Below are positions 1 through 14,100 of a stretch of DNA of 64,000 nucleotides, in pieces; position 1 is the stretch's first letter, and each line of letters begins with the position of its first letter. Position numbers and translations under genes: made by a program. The stretch is taken from the NCBI GenBank assembly GCA_951799445.1, contig OX637291.1, positions 13,270,501 through 13,334,500 of the forward strand, in the 5' to 3' direction. The notes under the pieces were generated by a model, which was not told the origin of the DNA, ran no database searches, and worked only from the letters and a program-made list of their open reading frames with translations. Origin of the DNA: Pseudisothecium myosuroides (lineage: Eukaryota > Streptophyta > Bryopsida > Hypnales > Lembophyllaceae).

Positions 1-1165
1 CACCTACATGACAGTTTCAGTGATTTAGGGAGTTGACACTCTGAAAAATCATAGAAATTACATACCACATCCAAAAAATCTCTTTTTTTTTTTTGAATAT
101 TCATGATTTTTACTTGCTAATACTACAAAAATATTATTTTTAGGAAAATGTGCCTCCAACTGTGCTGAATTGCTTAATACGGTCTTGACGATTTTGGGTG
201 TTTCCACTAATACTTACAATGCAACAATGGTATAAATTAAATCTCATAATAGGCAGCCAGAACGTAAAATCAATGAAGTCTGCAGTTAAAACAAATGATG
301 CCGCATGTGTGATACTGAATACACGGATTCACGGATTCACGGTCCTTATCTTACACACATTCACTGACGAAAAGGAACGTTGAAGCAGCCTGCTATAACT
401 TAATTCAAGTTACTGGAAGGTGAAATACACTTAATTGTGCCTATATAAGAAATTGAGTAATGATCCTAAATTGTCTTATTTTTTTGGTTTGGTGGACCTT
501 GTTGGAAGTCAAAAGGATCTCTTAGATTCTTTTTAATGTATTTTTTGAATTTTGTATGAGTAAACTGTGATTATTGAAAGTGCTAAAAGGTAGGGTATCT
601 AGAAGCAACATTAGGCTCTTAGTACGAGTAAGGTAGAAACACCCATTAGTGTCCCTGCTCCCATTCTTAAACTTTAGACTGTCACCAAATATGTCCCTAG
701 ACTTCCCATTAATGTGTCCTTGAAATGTTTGGCTGTGATTTGAGGACACATTTGAAGGACACATACCTCATTCTCATTTGCTAACTATTGATTTTTGTAG
801 ATTTCAGTTTTGGGTCCTCCTATGTGACAGTTTCAGTGGTCAAGGGAGCCGGTTCTTTGAAAAATTATAGAAATTACATACATTAGGAGGAATTTGAATC
901 CACAAAGAGGCTTTGAGTTTTCTTACTAATTTTAATACTAATTGAATGAATGTGAGGGTGGCCATATCCTCAATACAACCACCAAATGGCATGTGTTCCA
1001 TCCTTCATAATGTAACCATCATGAGATTTATGAGATCGTGGAGATGGATTGGATAATGATGACTAATTTTTAAGTTCAATATGCAATTCTTGGCCCAAAT
1101 AGTAAGGTGAAGAGGCTCTTTCAACCCAAGTTTATGAGATCATGAAGATGGATTGGGTACCGGTA
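1..1165. other. AT-rich non-coding stretch with decayed repeats
   Basis: I see no gene here. Two blocks recur elsewhere on the same strand: about 5-65 resembles 820-880 (shared CAGTTTCAGTG and ATAGAAATTACATAC words), and about 85-205 resembles 2225-2345 (shared GCTAATACTACAAAAATATT and TTGCCTCCAACT). This points to an old, fragmented repeat. Confidence 0.55.
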
Positions 1166-1302
1166 CACTAAAATTGGTAAATAGTGTTGGGTGATAATTA
1201 GTGTTGTTCCCTGTTTTTACCCCCCAACACTATTTTCCAACTTATGTATAAATAGTCTTGGGGCACTTACCTCCCGCCGTCAAAATTTGCCCCTTCCCTA
1301 AC

Positions 1303-1446
1303 AAACTGTGTTTTCCGCCTCTTGCTGTCATACTCTGGATCTTCCCTGGGAAACTGTGTTTTCCGCCTCTTGCCGTCAAGCTTTGGCCCTTCCTTGGAAA
1401 ACTGTGTTTTCCACACCTCTTGCAATCCAATTCATTCTCTAAGAAA
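1303..1446. repeat. 48-bp tandem repeat, about three units
   Basis: The word AAACTGTGTTTTCC recurs at 1303, 1351 and 1399, an exact 48-bp period. The third unit is diverged. It lies inside the CACTA-like element. Confidence 0.8.
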
Positions 1447-1675
1447 ACTTTCATTTTCCCTTGTGAAAGAAGAGGCTCCTTCCACGGGGGGGGGTATATA
1501 CTTTGTGGTTTCCCGCCGATTCCTTTGTCGCTTGATTTCAAATTTCAAACTTTCGTTGCCTATATCTTTTTTTTTATGTATGTGATTGAACATTGGATGA
1601 CACCATTGGATTTGTCTTTCTCTCCTCTATTTCCTCTGAAAAATAGTTTGTTTGTTTGTTTTGATCGCCACTTTT

Positions 1676-1895
1676 TTATTTTAGCATTTTTCAGCATTTT
1701 TTCAGCATTTTTTCAGCAATTCAGCATTTTCTCACAGCAATTCAGCATTTTTCAGCAATTCAGCATTTCATATATTTATTTCAGCATTTCATTATTTATT
1801 TCAGCATTTCAGCATCTCACTGTCTATTTCAGCATTTCATTATTTATTTCAGCATTTCAGCATTTCAGCATCTCATTGTCTATTTCAGCATTTCA
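1676..1895. repeat. TTTCAGCA-rich short tandem array
   Basis: Irregular repeats of CAGCATTT and CAGCAATT words fill this stretch. The open frame seen through it is a by-product of the repeat and is not called as a gene. Confidence 0.75.
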
Positions 1896-2084
1896 TTTAG
1901 TTCCCATCTAACACTAAATGCACTCTCGTAAAAATTCTGACTCTCTCTGTCATTCATCTGATTTTACTATCGAGCTAAAATAGTGTTAGATTTGGTAAAT
2001 AATGATCTAACACGAACCTTGCAAATCACAATTAGTGTTAGGTGGGACAACTAGTGTTGCCAACACTATTTACCAATTTTAGTG

Positions 2085-4004
2085 TAGTGATGACAATTTT
2101 TTTGAATTCATCATGCAATTCTTTGCCCAACTAGTGAGTTGAGAAGGCTCTTCCCACCTAACTTTTTGCATTACAAAGTGGACTCTTTTGGAGTTCAATT
2201 CTCTCTTAATGCCACATCCATTTTTTATTTTTTTTTATTTTTTGAATATTTGTCATTTTCACTGGCTAATACTACAAAAATATTGATTTTAGGAAAAGTT
2301 GCCTCCAACTATGCTGAATTGCTTATTATTGTCGTTTTTGGGTGCTTCTACCTTAGAGGCATTATATTATTCGCAATAATTTGTAGAATTCAACTTTAGA
2401 AAGGGATCACAATTGCATGCAATTACTTATTAGGAAATGTTGCACTAATAATTATTTGATATGATTTCTTGAGCATATTGTAGTACCTACTTAGCTTCAT
2501 GAAGGAAATAAAAATCAATGTAGTCCTCTAAAGTGTGTAAAAATTCAAATTTAACAAGACTGATTACCATATTGGATATCGAGACAAAGTACAAATAGCT
2601 AGGTCATGTCAGGATACAAATTGTCCAATTATTAGGTAAAAAAAATATTAAACTTTGGGATGTATTTTATAGACCATTATGTGACAATATATTGGTACTT
2701 TAGATTAAACATAATAAAATTCAATATATTGTGTGAGGTTAGAAAGAGGTATATTGAAAGACATGACTGCAATACCATGCACAAGCCACTGGACAGATCT
2801 TGTTTGTCTCTCAACAGCCATATAGGTGAGGATCTACAGAAGCAAACACGGCAGATACTACCGACCACTAAAATGTAAAGTACGACTTAAGTCGTCCGCT
2901 CCGGCATACGTCAAAAAAATCTATATTTTTGTATTTACCTTTTCTTCTTTTCGCTCTATATTTATGGTTCAGTACTTCCAAAGAATCCTCCAAAGAATAA
3001 ATGTCTTTCTTCAAAGGATAAAAGCAAGTCAAAGTTCACTTGTATGCACATACTATTTTCCTATTGAGAACAAAATATATGGTGTTTTAAAATTCAATGT
3101 TGAATAATCAATTTACTACATTTTCATGCAATGTTTATTACAGAAGCAAATGCATTGCCATACACAATACAAATGCAATCCCAAAATTGGCAAGGGATTT
3201 TGACCTTTCTTCTATGGTTCATGTTCTAATGATGTATCAATATGTGTAGAATTGTACCATTTCTTCATATTTTCTGAGTACAATATTTTATAAAAATTAC
3301 ATAGTAAAGACCCAAAAAATTACAAAATTTATGCAACACACACAATCATTGATACTTTATGAATTAAAAAATTAGATGAATTGGATCATTCTTGCACCAA
3401 ATACATCTTTGTATATTAAAACACACACCATACAAGAAGAAGGCAAATGCTTTCAAGTTCCTTTTAATGTTAAATTAAACCCTAATTATTTAATATTATT
3501 TTTTCCAGCTACTCTTTTATATTGCCATAACATTCTGACACCAAAATAGCTTTGGCTATAATTTGAGGGTTTTTTTTTCATGTGTTTGGATATTGTATTG
3601 TATTGAAATTGCACCAAATCATGCAATCAAATAATTGAGAGGCAATAATAGATTATGAGTTTTAGCCATTTATTGGATCCTCACAACAATGTCAATCCAT
3701 TGCATAATTTGGGTCTTTTTTAATTAGAAGAGAGTTCAAGTATCTAAGAAAAATGTTCTTCCAAACATCGAGGTGACCTAATTTCTATAGCCCAAATAAG
3801 ATATTTTATTTTATTTTTGGATCTTTTATAGCAATTTCGAGAGCCATGTTACGGGTTGTTGCAAGAAAGGGTGTTCAAAAAGCGTTCAGTAGTGTTTTCC
3901 ACATGACTCATTTTTTCTTTTAGGAGTACTTTAAAATTAGGAAATCAATTTTTAAAAAATATAAAAAATATGTTTAATGTATACTTTTTTAAGGAGAAGG
4001 TACC
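2085..4004. other. AT-rich intergenic sequence
   Basis: Apart from the repeat block at about 2225-2345 (second copy of 85-205) I see no gene, RNA or bounded element. Confidence 0.5.
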
Positions 4005-4649
4005 CTAGCCCCTAAATGCCCAAGGCCTGTTTTGAGTGACTTGGAATTTGCTCTAAATTGAACAAAATGCCAAAATTTTGATAAGTTGTATCAATTTTTT
4101 TTTAATTGTAACCATACCAATTCAAACTAGACATGTTAGAGATCTCATAGGAAAAGAAAACACAACAATATCACTTATAGAGTGAAAGATTATAATGTTT
4201 GACTATGAGGGTGTTAAAATTGCAAAAAACTTTCAACCCTCTTTTCGCAAGTCGAATCTAAAAAAATGGTGACCAAAAAAATATGAGGTTAAAGAGCCTA
4301 ACACATATAACCCCAATCAACTTATAGCTTCTTAAAATCTACTCTATAGTTTTTTTAAGTGAATTTTGAATGTGATTTTTGATCCAAGATCTAGTGTATT
4401 TGAGGCTCATTTCCAAGAGCTCTCAACACTACGGGAAGTCAAGATTGCAATGGGTATCCTTGCACAAAATCTTCAATAGAAAAATCACTATTGATTATTT
4501 TCAAGATCAGATTTTTGATGCTAAAACTAGACTTCACAAAGAACTTTCCAAAATATTAAACTACTAAAAATAGCAACTTGGTTGAGTTTTGTTTGACTTC
4601 AAAGTTTTGCAAACACCAGATTTTGGTGCCTCGGGCATTTAGGGGCTAG
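4005..4649. mobile_element. Small TIR element (MITE), copy 1 of a CCCCTAAA family
   Basis: A perfect 17-bp inverted repeat bounds it: CTAGCCCCTAAATGCCC at 4005-4021 and its complement at 4633-4649. No transposase is encoded. A second copy lies inverted at 61029-61668, and the two share long stretches of internal sequence as well as ends. Because the outermost bases CTAG are palindromic, the target duplication could be CTAG or only the inner TA; I cannot decide. A Tc1/mariner-like TA target would fit all copies. Confidence 0.75.
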
Positions 4650-6388
4650 GAAGGAAAAGCATAGGAAAATTCTTTAAGTAGGAGAACTAGAAAATCCTAA
4701 ATCTCATGAAAATAGGACCGGTTGCTGTAATTTCACATTTTTATTTGTAAAAAATAGGAAAAGAATTTTTTTTTAAAACTAAAAATTGGCCATTTTGAAA
4801 GAGTTTATAGTGATGAGATTTCACAAAAAGATTGATCTTAAACCATCTTCATTGTTCTGAAACTGCGTGCAATGGGAGTGTTGTTTGTTCCTGCACTCAT
4901 GTGGAGGACACAAAATAATATATTTTTAGATTTCCTTTGGTAGGAATATGCTTTCCTACTATGCAAATAGACCATGGAAATTTCAGCTCCAGATCATTAA
5001 ATTTGGGGACTCCTAACTTAGTAAAAAACCCTAAACCTTACATTGTGACAAATTAACAAAAATAATTTTTAAATATAAAATGTTTTTTTTTTATTTCTAA
5101 AAAATAAGGGATCTGATTACCATCAAGTTAGGCATCTCCAATAAAAATTTCATGTTCATTGGACTTGTGCTACAAAAGTTATAGAAGATAACAAAAAAGT
5201 CACACTCATTGTGATGGGAAATAGGACTACCCTTTCTTGCAATGACCCTTACATAGTATCCAATGTTATGCTTGAAACTAACTAAGAATAATTGCATCCA
5301 TGCGGTGTAGTTGGTAAAACTACCTTCAATACCAACAAGAGACATTCACATTGATTTTAGGATGAGAGAAACCTCCTCTAATGTAAAATAATTCTTTAAT
5401 AATTCTAATAATTCTAATTTAGGATAATTCAATTTTTTTTTACTATTATGTTTGAGTTTGAATTTTTTTTTGTTTATTAGATTATTATATAGACAAATTA
5501 CTACTAAAATTTAAATTGAAGTCCCCAAGTGGCAATTAAATGAATATGGTATACATATAAAAGTTATAAGAGGTCCAAATTCAAATAGTATATTTTCAAA
5601 ATCAATGCCCTAATTCAATTATCGTATAAGTTGAACATTGCACAATGAGCACAAATAGAAAGATGGTCTCGGGGCATCAAATTGCACTAATATAACTTCT
5701 TATAAACGCCCACATGGGCGCCAAACTTAGTATACAAACTCACATTGGATTTGTAGGTTGGTGCCCTTAGATCACCTTTCTACTAATGGAAAATCTAATT
5801 ATTTAATACCACAATAATATTGTCTCTCACTTCTCTGTAATCCGTGGTAAGAAGGTAGATGTAGATTTTGAGCTTTTTTGGCAAAATACATTTTATTATG
5901 AATAGATTTTTTACCTCATCCCACCCCTAGATGAACTCATTCATAAACCTTGCACAAGAATCATAAAGCACCAAGTGACCACACTAATTGCATTGTAAAC
6001 GATTAGACAAAATTGTTTTTTCAACATACTTGGATGTACTTCATCCATTTCATACAGCTTCCGTAGTAAGCTCTTAAAAACATTCAAAATCCACTTAGTG
6101 GACATAGCTCCCTCACAGAGTTAAGCACTATTTTTTTCATCCCATGAAAACATTCACTGCAGCATCCGGTGCAAGCCGCCAACAGTGTCTGAGAGCTATG
6201 TCACATATAGTCATGTGACTTAAAGAGAGGACCCTCGTACTTCCCTCGCAAATACTGACACATTTTGCTACAAAACTTAAGTCACCAACATCACCAAGAA
6301 CTCGTGATAAGCCTACGGCCTAAATTTATGTACCAAGTGCCGCTGGGACGCATAAATTCCTTTATATGACAAGGTCACTTGCAAATCA
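4650..6388. other. AT-rich intergenic sequence
   Basis: Nothing coding is supported. A weak inverted pair, GACATAGCTC near 6100 and GAGCTATGTC near 6195, is the only structure noticed. Confidence 0.45.
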
Positions 6389-6487
6389 AACCCAATGCCC
6401 TGTCCTCTGGTTTTTGTACTGTTCCTTATTGCAATGGAAATTGTCCATTTGTTTAAAAAAAAAAAAAAAAAACCCAATGCCTTGTTG
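6389..6487 (+). mobile_element. Short poly(A)-tailed retroposed fragment
   Basis: About 70 bp ending in a run of roughly 18 A is flanked by a direct repeat AAACCCAATGCC followed by CTG on the left and TTG on the right. A poly(A) tail with a long target duplication is the mark of LINE-machinery retroposition. The fragment is too short to assign to a SINE or LINE family. Confidence 0.6.
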
Positions 6488-6689
6488 CGAATTGTTTTTG
6501 CAATTTGATGGATTGCAAATTAACTTAACTTGGTAGAGATCTGCTCCTAAGGTGGGTACTTGCAAACTGCCACTTTTACCTACTGTGCCTTGTTAGATAT
6601 TGTTATTAGACTGTTCAAGTTTCCATATTTTCTTGCTGGCAAGTCAAAGGAGGTTCTAACGTACCAAAGAACCCGACATTTGGTTATCG

Positions 6690-6745
6690 CATGCAAAAGT
6701 TAGGAAGGGTCGAAGTTTTTTTGGTAGAGGTTCTAAATTCAGTGT
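6690..6745 (+). repeat. Dispersed repeat shared with 52480-52540
   Basis: The words ATGCAAAAGTTAGGAAGG and TTTTGGTAGAGG occur in the same order and spacing at both places. The flanks are not alike, so only a short fragment is shared. Confidence 0.6.
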
Positions 6746-8188
6746 TTCTTGAGCACATACAGACATATTGATTTTGAAGATGTACATAGAGAGATGATGG
6801 TTGTTTTAGGTAAGGTGTGATTTTTGGATGTATCCACCGTATATAAAATCGTTGAGCCCCTGGCTTGTTCAACTCAATTCTAGGACTCCTTGCCAAGGAA
6901 GACAAACTTTGAAACATCAAGTTGATAAAAAATTTATAGTGAGGCAATTTATTATACATGGAATCTTTCTCTTGAAGTTGTTCAATCCTTCACATATTTT
7001 CTTAGATATCCCTGCAATAGAAAATGCCATAGTTGATTAGCACATGCCTCAAATCAAGATATGGGGGAAAATTGGCAAATTATAACAAAGAAGGGCATCC
7101 TCAATGCACTCCAAAATTGTTCCCTACAATTAAAGTTCTAACTTTTTACCAATATTTGGTTAGAACTTGAAATTTTTATCCTTAGAAAGATATTTTCAGG
7201 TACTTTGAATATGTATAAGATAATTCAAATTTAGACATTTGACAATAAAAAAAAACTGCTTCAAAAGCCATAGTCTCTAATATGTGAGTCTAGGATTATG
7301 AGGACATGAGCATAGGAATCTATACACCTATATTATAGATGTCTATGTTTTAGAAACTTTCCATGATTGTAGGTTACCTATGTTATAGATACCTATATTA
7401 TAGGTGTTTATATTATAAGCAGCTTCAATGGGTATAGGATATCTACTTATAGATATATCCAAGGATGATATGCTTGCATTTCTATGCTCACGCACTAGCA
7501 TCATTACTTCAAAAGCTAGCAAAAAGATAAAATTATTTAGGTGTTGGCAAATCTTGGTTACCAAAGCACATTGCATAGAAAAGTAATTGTGTTACTTTGG
7601 TTGGTTTGGCTCAAAATTCTCCCCAAATACTTCTCCAAATACTAAATAATGTAAGAGATAATTGAAGCTATTAGGGACATGATACTATTACTATTATTAT
7701 TGGAGCTATTGCTAGCCAAATTGACCTTTACTGTCAACATCAATTCATATACTTGGTTGAATTGATTAACAAAATGACAAAAGTATGTGACTAAATGTCA
7801 ATGAATAAATAGTTTGAACAAAAATGAGATTTCTATTGTTACTTGTAGTGATTTCCAACCTCCCATTGTAAATGATTGCATATGATAAGTGAGATGAATT
7901 TGATCTCAAGAAAAATTGACTCTAAGAATTTAAAGCCCTTGTATACACAATAATTTATGAACAACTCAATAATGATCTTTCAATGAAAGCATATTCTTCA
8001 GCATTAGATGGAAGCATTGTAAGTATTGAAAAGAACTCTCTATTCTAACAAAAATGATTATTATCCTTGAAATTATGCCATTTATCATTTTTAGATTAGT
8101 ATAGGCTTGCTTGACTTACAAAATTTAAATTGTATATTGACAACAATAAGGATGAAATACAAAATCCTATATTAAAATATTCTATATT
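6746..8188. other. Intergenic region downstream of the CCCH gene
   Basis: No gene is supported. At 7320-7460 short words such as CCTATATTATAG and CTATGTTATAGA recur irregularly. Confidence 0.45.
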
Positions 8189-11100
8189 TTAACTTGTTTT
8201 TTTCAAGATGCTAAGTTGTGGCGCAACCTGAATAAGTTTATGAATCTTGGGTCGTGCAGAGTTCATATAGGATGCTACTTTCTCTTCATTGTTGGGAACA
8301 TGATCTAGTTTTATAGTTCCTGTCACCTTATCTACTGTTTTTTTAATAATAGTTTTGAACGCTTCTTTGGTCATTATTCCTTCTTGCCACTTGGGCTTCA
8401 ATAATTCTTTTACATACCCTCCAATATTTTTTTTAAGAAGTGTCAATCCCCTTACTTTGGGTTGAAACTTTTTCTTCTGTTTATGTTTTGAGGCCCTCAT
8501 TGTAGCAACTTCAATTGTTTTGTCTCCCTTTGTCTCTATCCAACTCTGACCTCCTTCTCCAATAGGACTCACATTCTCAAAACTTGGTGTCGCAATTGTA
8601 TGCGGCTGCAATATATCATGTTTGGGATTTTGTAGTTCTTGTGAAGGCAATGCTGTTAAAGTTGTTGGAAGTGAATTTGTATATTCATATTTTTTATTTA
8701 TAAGGTTTTCTGACCCAATATATGGTTTTTGAAGTGATGAATAAGTTTGATTTGATGGATATGAGTCAAAGGTGTTGTATTTTGTTGAAAGAATAGATTC
8801 AAGAGATTGAGGTGGAGGTGGAGCTGGAACAATATAATTTTGTTGTAGTATTGATCCCTGCATTTAATGAATTACCAATCTAGTGAAGTAGATAAAAATG
8901 AATACCTTTGAAGTAAAAATAAATAAACAAAAAAATTGCTTATTTTCAATGTATCTATATTTATTTTTTAAATTTCTTGCAAATGTGAATAAATTTTACC
9001 TCTCTAGGTCTTATTGAATATGTCATAGTTGATGGAGTCAATAAAGAATTATATTTCAAATTAGGTGTAGATGTAGGTGTAGGAAATCTTTGGTTCATAA
9101 ATTGCATTACATTTGAAGATGATGGTCCTCTAAATGAAGGTTGCAAATCATTTTGAATTTGTGAAGAATAAGTATTTTGCGGTATAGAATTAATGATGTA
9201 TTGATTTTGTTGTGGCAACTTATTTGATATTGATGATTGAACGTAATTATAAGGTTGAAGTGGGTGCTTAAGGCTCATAGTATAATCACTTTGCAAAAAT
9301 GAAGAAGGATACTTTATATTTTGCAAAACATTTTGTGAATTTGAAAGTGATGGCAATAAACATTGATCATTACGTTGTGTTGTTGATGTCATTTGTAGAT
9401 GTGATGGTTGCATTATATTGTCTTGTTGAATTCTAAAATTTTGAGGTATTGGAGTGCAACTTTTTGAATATTGAATTGGAGGAGGAGCATTCATATTTCT
9501 AGAAGAACCAAAGTGAAGGGGATTGTGCAAAAAAGATGGAGAATATAATGTAGTTAAATTATTTGATGGTAGAAGTGAAATATTTGTTTGCATTGATGTT
9601 TGTTTTGGAACAAAAGCATTTAATGATGTTGGATTTGGAATATTGCCAAAAATAGTGCCTAATGGTGTATTAGACAATATCTCTCTTTGATTATTACCAT
9701 AAGGCATTGTTAAATTTGATATTTGAGGACCTTGTGATGGCATTGGAGGTTGCATTGGAGGTTCCATTGGCCTTATATGATTTGATATTTGAGGGACTTG
9801 TAGTGGCATTGAAGTTATTATCGGTGTTGTAAAATTTGAGATTTGAGAGGTTTTTGGTATTATTGAAGTTTCTGTTGACAATGCTACAATATTTGGTATT
9901 TGGGAAACTTGTGGTTCCACTGGAGTTTGTACAGGAGGGGAGATTATTGAAGACTCTCCTAGAATGTGGTCAAGAGAAGCTGTTGATGATACTGCAGAGT
10001 CATGATCACTAGATGTTGTAGTATTTAGTAATAGTGATTTATTTCTTTGCAATTTATGGTCTAAATCTTCTATATCTCTAATATCTTTAGTTGATTTGAT
10101 TTGAAGTTGATCTTGTTTTGAATAAATTTTGCATTTCTTACAATCATCTCGATTTGAAAGACCTTCTGAATTATCTATACTTTTCTCAAAAGGTTTTTTG
10201 TTTTTTTCTTGAAATTCTTTTGAATCCTTGCTTTGTATATTGCTACAACCATTGCAACTATCACTATTTTCTTCAACATCCTCTTGCCAACTTTCTTCTT
10301 TATTTTTTCCTTCACTCACATTTATTTTTTTGTCACTATTGACACTATAATTTGGAGAACCACTTTCATGGGATTTATTTACAAACTTGTTATCTTTCAA
10401 ATAAGTCATAGATTCTTCATAATCTTTATCATCAAACTCCTTTGATTGAACTTTGTTATAGTCTATCTTTTTATCTGATGATATATTATATTTAGTTTTT
10501 TCATTTTGTTTCACGTTATAATCTGGAGGACCACTTTCATGCGACTTAATTACAAACTTGTTATCTTCCAAATAAGTCTTTGATTCTTTGTAATTGTAAT
10601 CATCGAATGTCTTTGATTGAACTTCATTATAGTCTATTTTGTTGTCTAAAGATAAATTTAGAGCACTTCTTTCATTTTGATTCTTTGTGTTACTACTAGA
10701 TGATATATTGCCACTACAATATTCCCTAGTAATAGCTTGCCGACTTTTATGTTTAAGATTTTTATTATTTATATCTTTGTTGTATTGTTTGTCATATTTT
10801 TCATCAATTTTACTTGTAGAATGTTCAAACCAACAATGATGGCCCCGACGACAATGTCCTCGTGCATAAAACTTACACTTGCCAATTTTTTTTTTCTTAA
10901 CATTGTCACCATCATTAACAACTTGGTATTCATGACCATAATTCTTACATGTGTTCTTTTTGTGATCAACATTTTTTGATGGTAACATATCCCACTTTGT
11001 TCCATATCTTTGCAAACGCCTAAATATTCCATATAATATTATCATGTAATTTCCAAATATATTTTCAAATGATTAGTTCATAATAATGAGTAGAAATTGA

Positions 11101-14100
11101 AATTGAAATGAAAATTAATATATATGTATGTTGATAAAGTCTTAATTTTTGAATATTTATTCATAAAATAGTAGAAAATAGTAGAAAATATTCATTAATA
11201 ATAGTGATCCTATAATTTAAATGTTTAGATGATGTAATAATATTTTAATAATGTATTATTCATTATTATTGTTACTAGAAATTATGACATTTATTTATTT
11301 TATATTTAATAATTTTAATAATTCATATAGTTATTTTAAATATAATATGTTTTCTCATTATTTTTTACTAAGTTTATTAAATAATTGAAAATCTCAAAAC
11401 TAACCTTTGTTTTTTTCTATCATTAGATGAAGGAGAAAGGCTCAAGTTTGTACTTTGCATTTCATGATTTCGATTCATAAAAGTTTGTTCATCAATTTCT
11501 AAACTATCCGTGCCTGTGTTTTTCCTTAGATCAATAAAATGTCTATCTTCATCACAACTATCATTACCTCCATTTTTCATTATTCTTCTATATTCATCAA
11601 GAAATACATTATTAGATTTGGAAGTCATTACATTGTTTGATATTGGATTTTTAGATTTTATTGATGATTTAATAGCATCCATATCTTTTTGTGAATTGAT
11701 GTGGATTGATTTTGATTCCATGTGTTGATTTTCCACAATTTCATTTGAAAATTCAGGCCTAAGTAAGCAATAGTTTTCTTCAATATCAATAGTTGACACA
11801 AAATCCTTGGATTTAAAATTTTCCACTGTGTTTATAGATCTTTGTTGAATTGTAATAATTGTTGGTGATACTAAAGGTATATTTACTACAACTTCATTTA
11901 ATTCATGTGGATTAAGGCAACAATGATCTTCATCTTCGTTGATAGATGGTGAAGAATCTTTAGATTTCAAATTTTGTATTTCTAAAAAGTTTTCTTCATC
12001 AAAGAAGTCCATTGTTTCAATAGAATCCGTTTCAAGTGCATCATTATTTTTCAACTTGAAAATAGAAGTTTGTTCAACATCTTTTTCAATAAAATTGATC
12101 TCTTCATAAGATTCTATATGTTTGTCTTTTAGTTCAAATGATTTTTCAAGTGGAGTGTCAATTAATGCATTATTTATTTCAATATGTACATATTGTTGCA
12201 ATGTTTCATTACAACCATTAGATGTAACTTCTAGCATATCTTCAACTTTATTGTCATCTATTAATTGATAAGGACCATTAATATTTTGGAAATTAGTTGA
12301 ATGAGGATTATTTTCTTCATTCAATTCTGTAATATCTTCTTTTGCAATTAGAGTGTCATCTACTGCAAAAACGATATTTGCAATCAACGGTGTCATTCTT
12401 AATAGATGTGGTCATTTATTTCCTAAAAAAACAAATGTCGTATTCATAAATGATAATTTTTTGTAATATTTTGAATTAATATTTTTAAATATTATTATTA
12501 AATAATAATACATTAATACACATATATATAATTATATTTTTTTAACAATTAATATTAGATGTATTCTAATCTATTAAAATAATATCCTAATTTTTATAAT
12601 TTATTATCATATTTTTAGATTCAACATTTTTGTAAACATTTGTGAATGTTTAATGAATCAAAATTTTAATTTTTAATATATATTAAAAAAAGCATAATTT
12701 TTATAGAAAATTTTAATATATAATATTATACCTTTTTCAATTGCAAATAATTCTTTAGATGTTTCATTATTTGTGTTATGATTTAACATTGAATTCAATT
12801 TATTGAAAATATTATTGCTTGGTTCATTTTCTAATTTTCCAATTTTCTTTGATTCTTCCACATAAGTTGTAATTGTTTCTCCATTATCATCTGCGCCCAA
12901 ACAATTTTTTTTTAATATTGATGAACAAAATAAAATGACTTATTCTAAAACAAAAATGAAAAAAAATGAAAAATGAAGAAAATCCTCTCACCTTGTATTT
13001 TCTAAATAATTAATCAAAAAAATTCTCACATATTGAGGCTTATAAAAACAAGTGTATTTGATAATTATGCAAGATCTTGTATAGGATATATTGTCAAATA
13101 ATTGTGATCATGGTTTTAAAAACCCGTATGTCAATATTAATGATTATCATATTTTGTCTAAATGGAACATGATTATTTTCATATAATGGAACATGATTTG
13201 TTTCATTTGTAGGAAGAATTCATTTGTGTAACTTTTTAGTTTTTGAATTTAATAAAAATTCAATATTAATAATGTTAAAAATTCAACGTTTAAAGATTAA
13301 TGATTTTGTAATTTTCATAAGACAATTCTAATCGATTGTATTGTGAAAGTTTAATATAAATGGAGAGATCTTCTATATCATTAGATTGACTGAAGACGGT
13401 TGCATATGTTGCTTCAAAAGAGTTACTAAAAAAATTCCTATGTAAATCCTTCAAAATTGCTAATAAATATGAGGCTTAATATAAGCATCTTCATCCTTGA
13501 AGGATTAATCAAATCATTCTTTTATAAAAATTTGGGATGCTGAAAATCATGAAAAATTTATTGAAAAATTAAATAAAAAAGTTTGCAAATTTGTAAGTTT
13601 TGTTTAGCAATTTTGTAATTAGACACACAAATTTGAAGCATGTACAAATATATTGTAATTATGATTTCAATGTTTATAGTAGACCTTGCTTTGGAAGTAA
13701 AATTTGAAAAAATATTAATACACTATAAAATTAGTCATCTTTAATAAAATCTCTTTATTGATAATTTATGAATTTATAATTTTAATTGATTTTAAATTAT
13801 CTTATTTTATAATTTAGTTAAAATAATTCTATCTAAAAAAGTTGAACACAATGATAAAGTTACAAACTTTGAATGAAATAATGCAAGCTTAAGATTGTTG
13901 TTTTATTCATCTAGGAATTTAAGAAGCAATACTTAACTAGAATTTTGCAAGTTTTTTATTATCATTTAAGAGTCAACTCCTGCTAGTCTTAACAATGTCG
14001 AATGCTTTCACGTTTTGAAATGAACCCATGTGACGGTCAAACTTTCTGCTCATTACGCCACCTGTGTTTGAAAAAATGTGTCATTTGTAAAATATTGACA

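Larger units (their letters stand above)
1166..2084. mobile_element. Non-autonomous CACTA-like TIR element
   Basis: The element starts CACTAAAATTGG and ends CCAATTTTAGTG; the terminal inverted repeat is perfect over at least 24 bases (1166-1189 against 2061-2084). The dinucleotide TA lies on both sides. Subterminal copies of an AGTGTTRG-type word repeat near both ends, as is usual in CACTA elements. No transposase is encoded. Inside are a 48-bp unit repeated about three times (1303-1446) and an array of TTTCAGCA-like words (about 1676-1895). The usual CACTA target duplication is 3 bp and is not visible, so a different superfamily with a TA target is possible. Confidence 0.7.

Noticed and set aside
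1258..1911. 217-codon open frame on the plus strand
   Set aside because: It runs through a 48-bp tandem repeat and a TTTCAGCA array; the translation is repeat-driven (FSISLFISAFQH) and lies inside a non-autonomous element.
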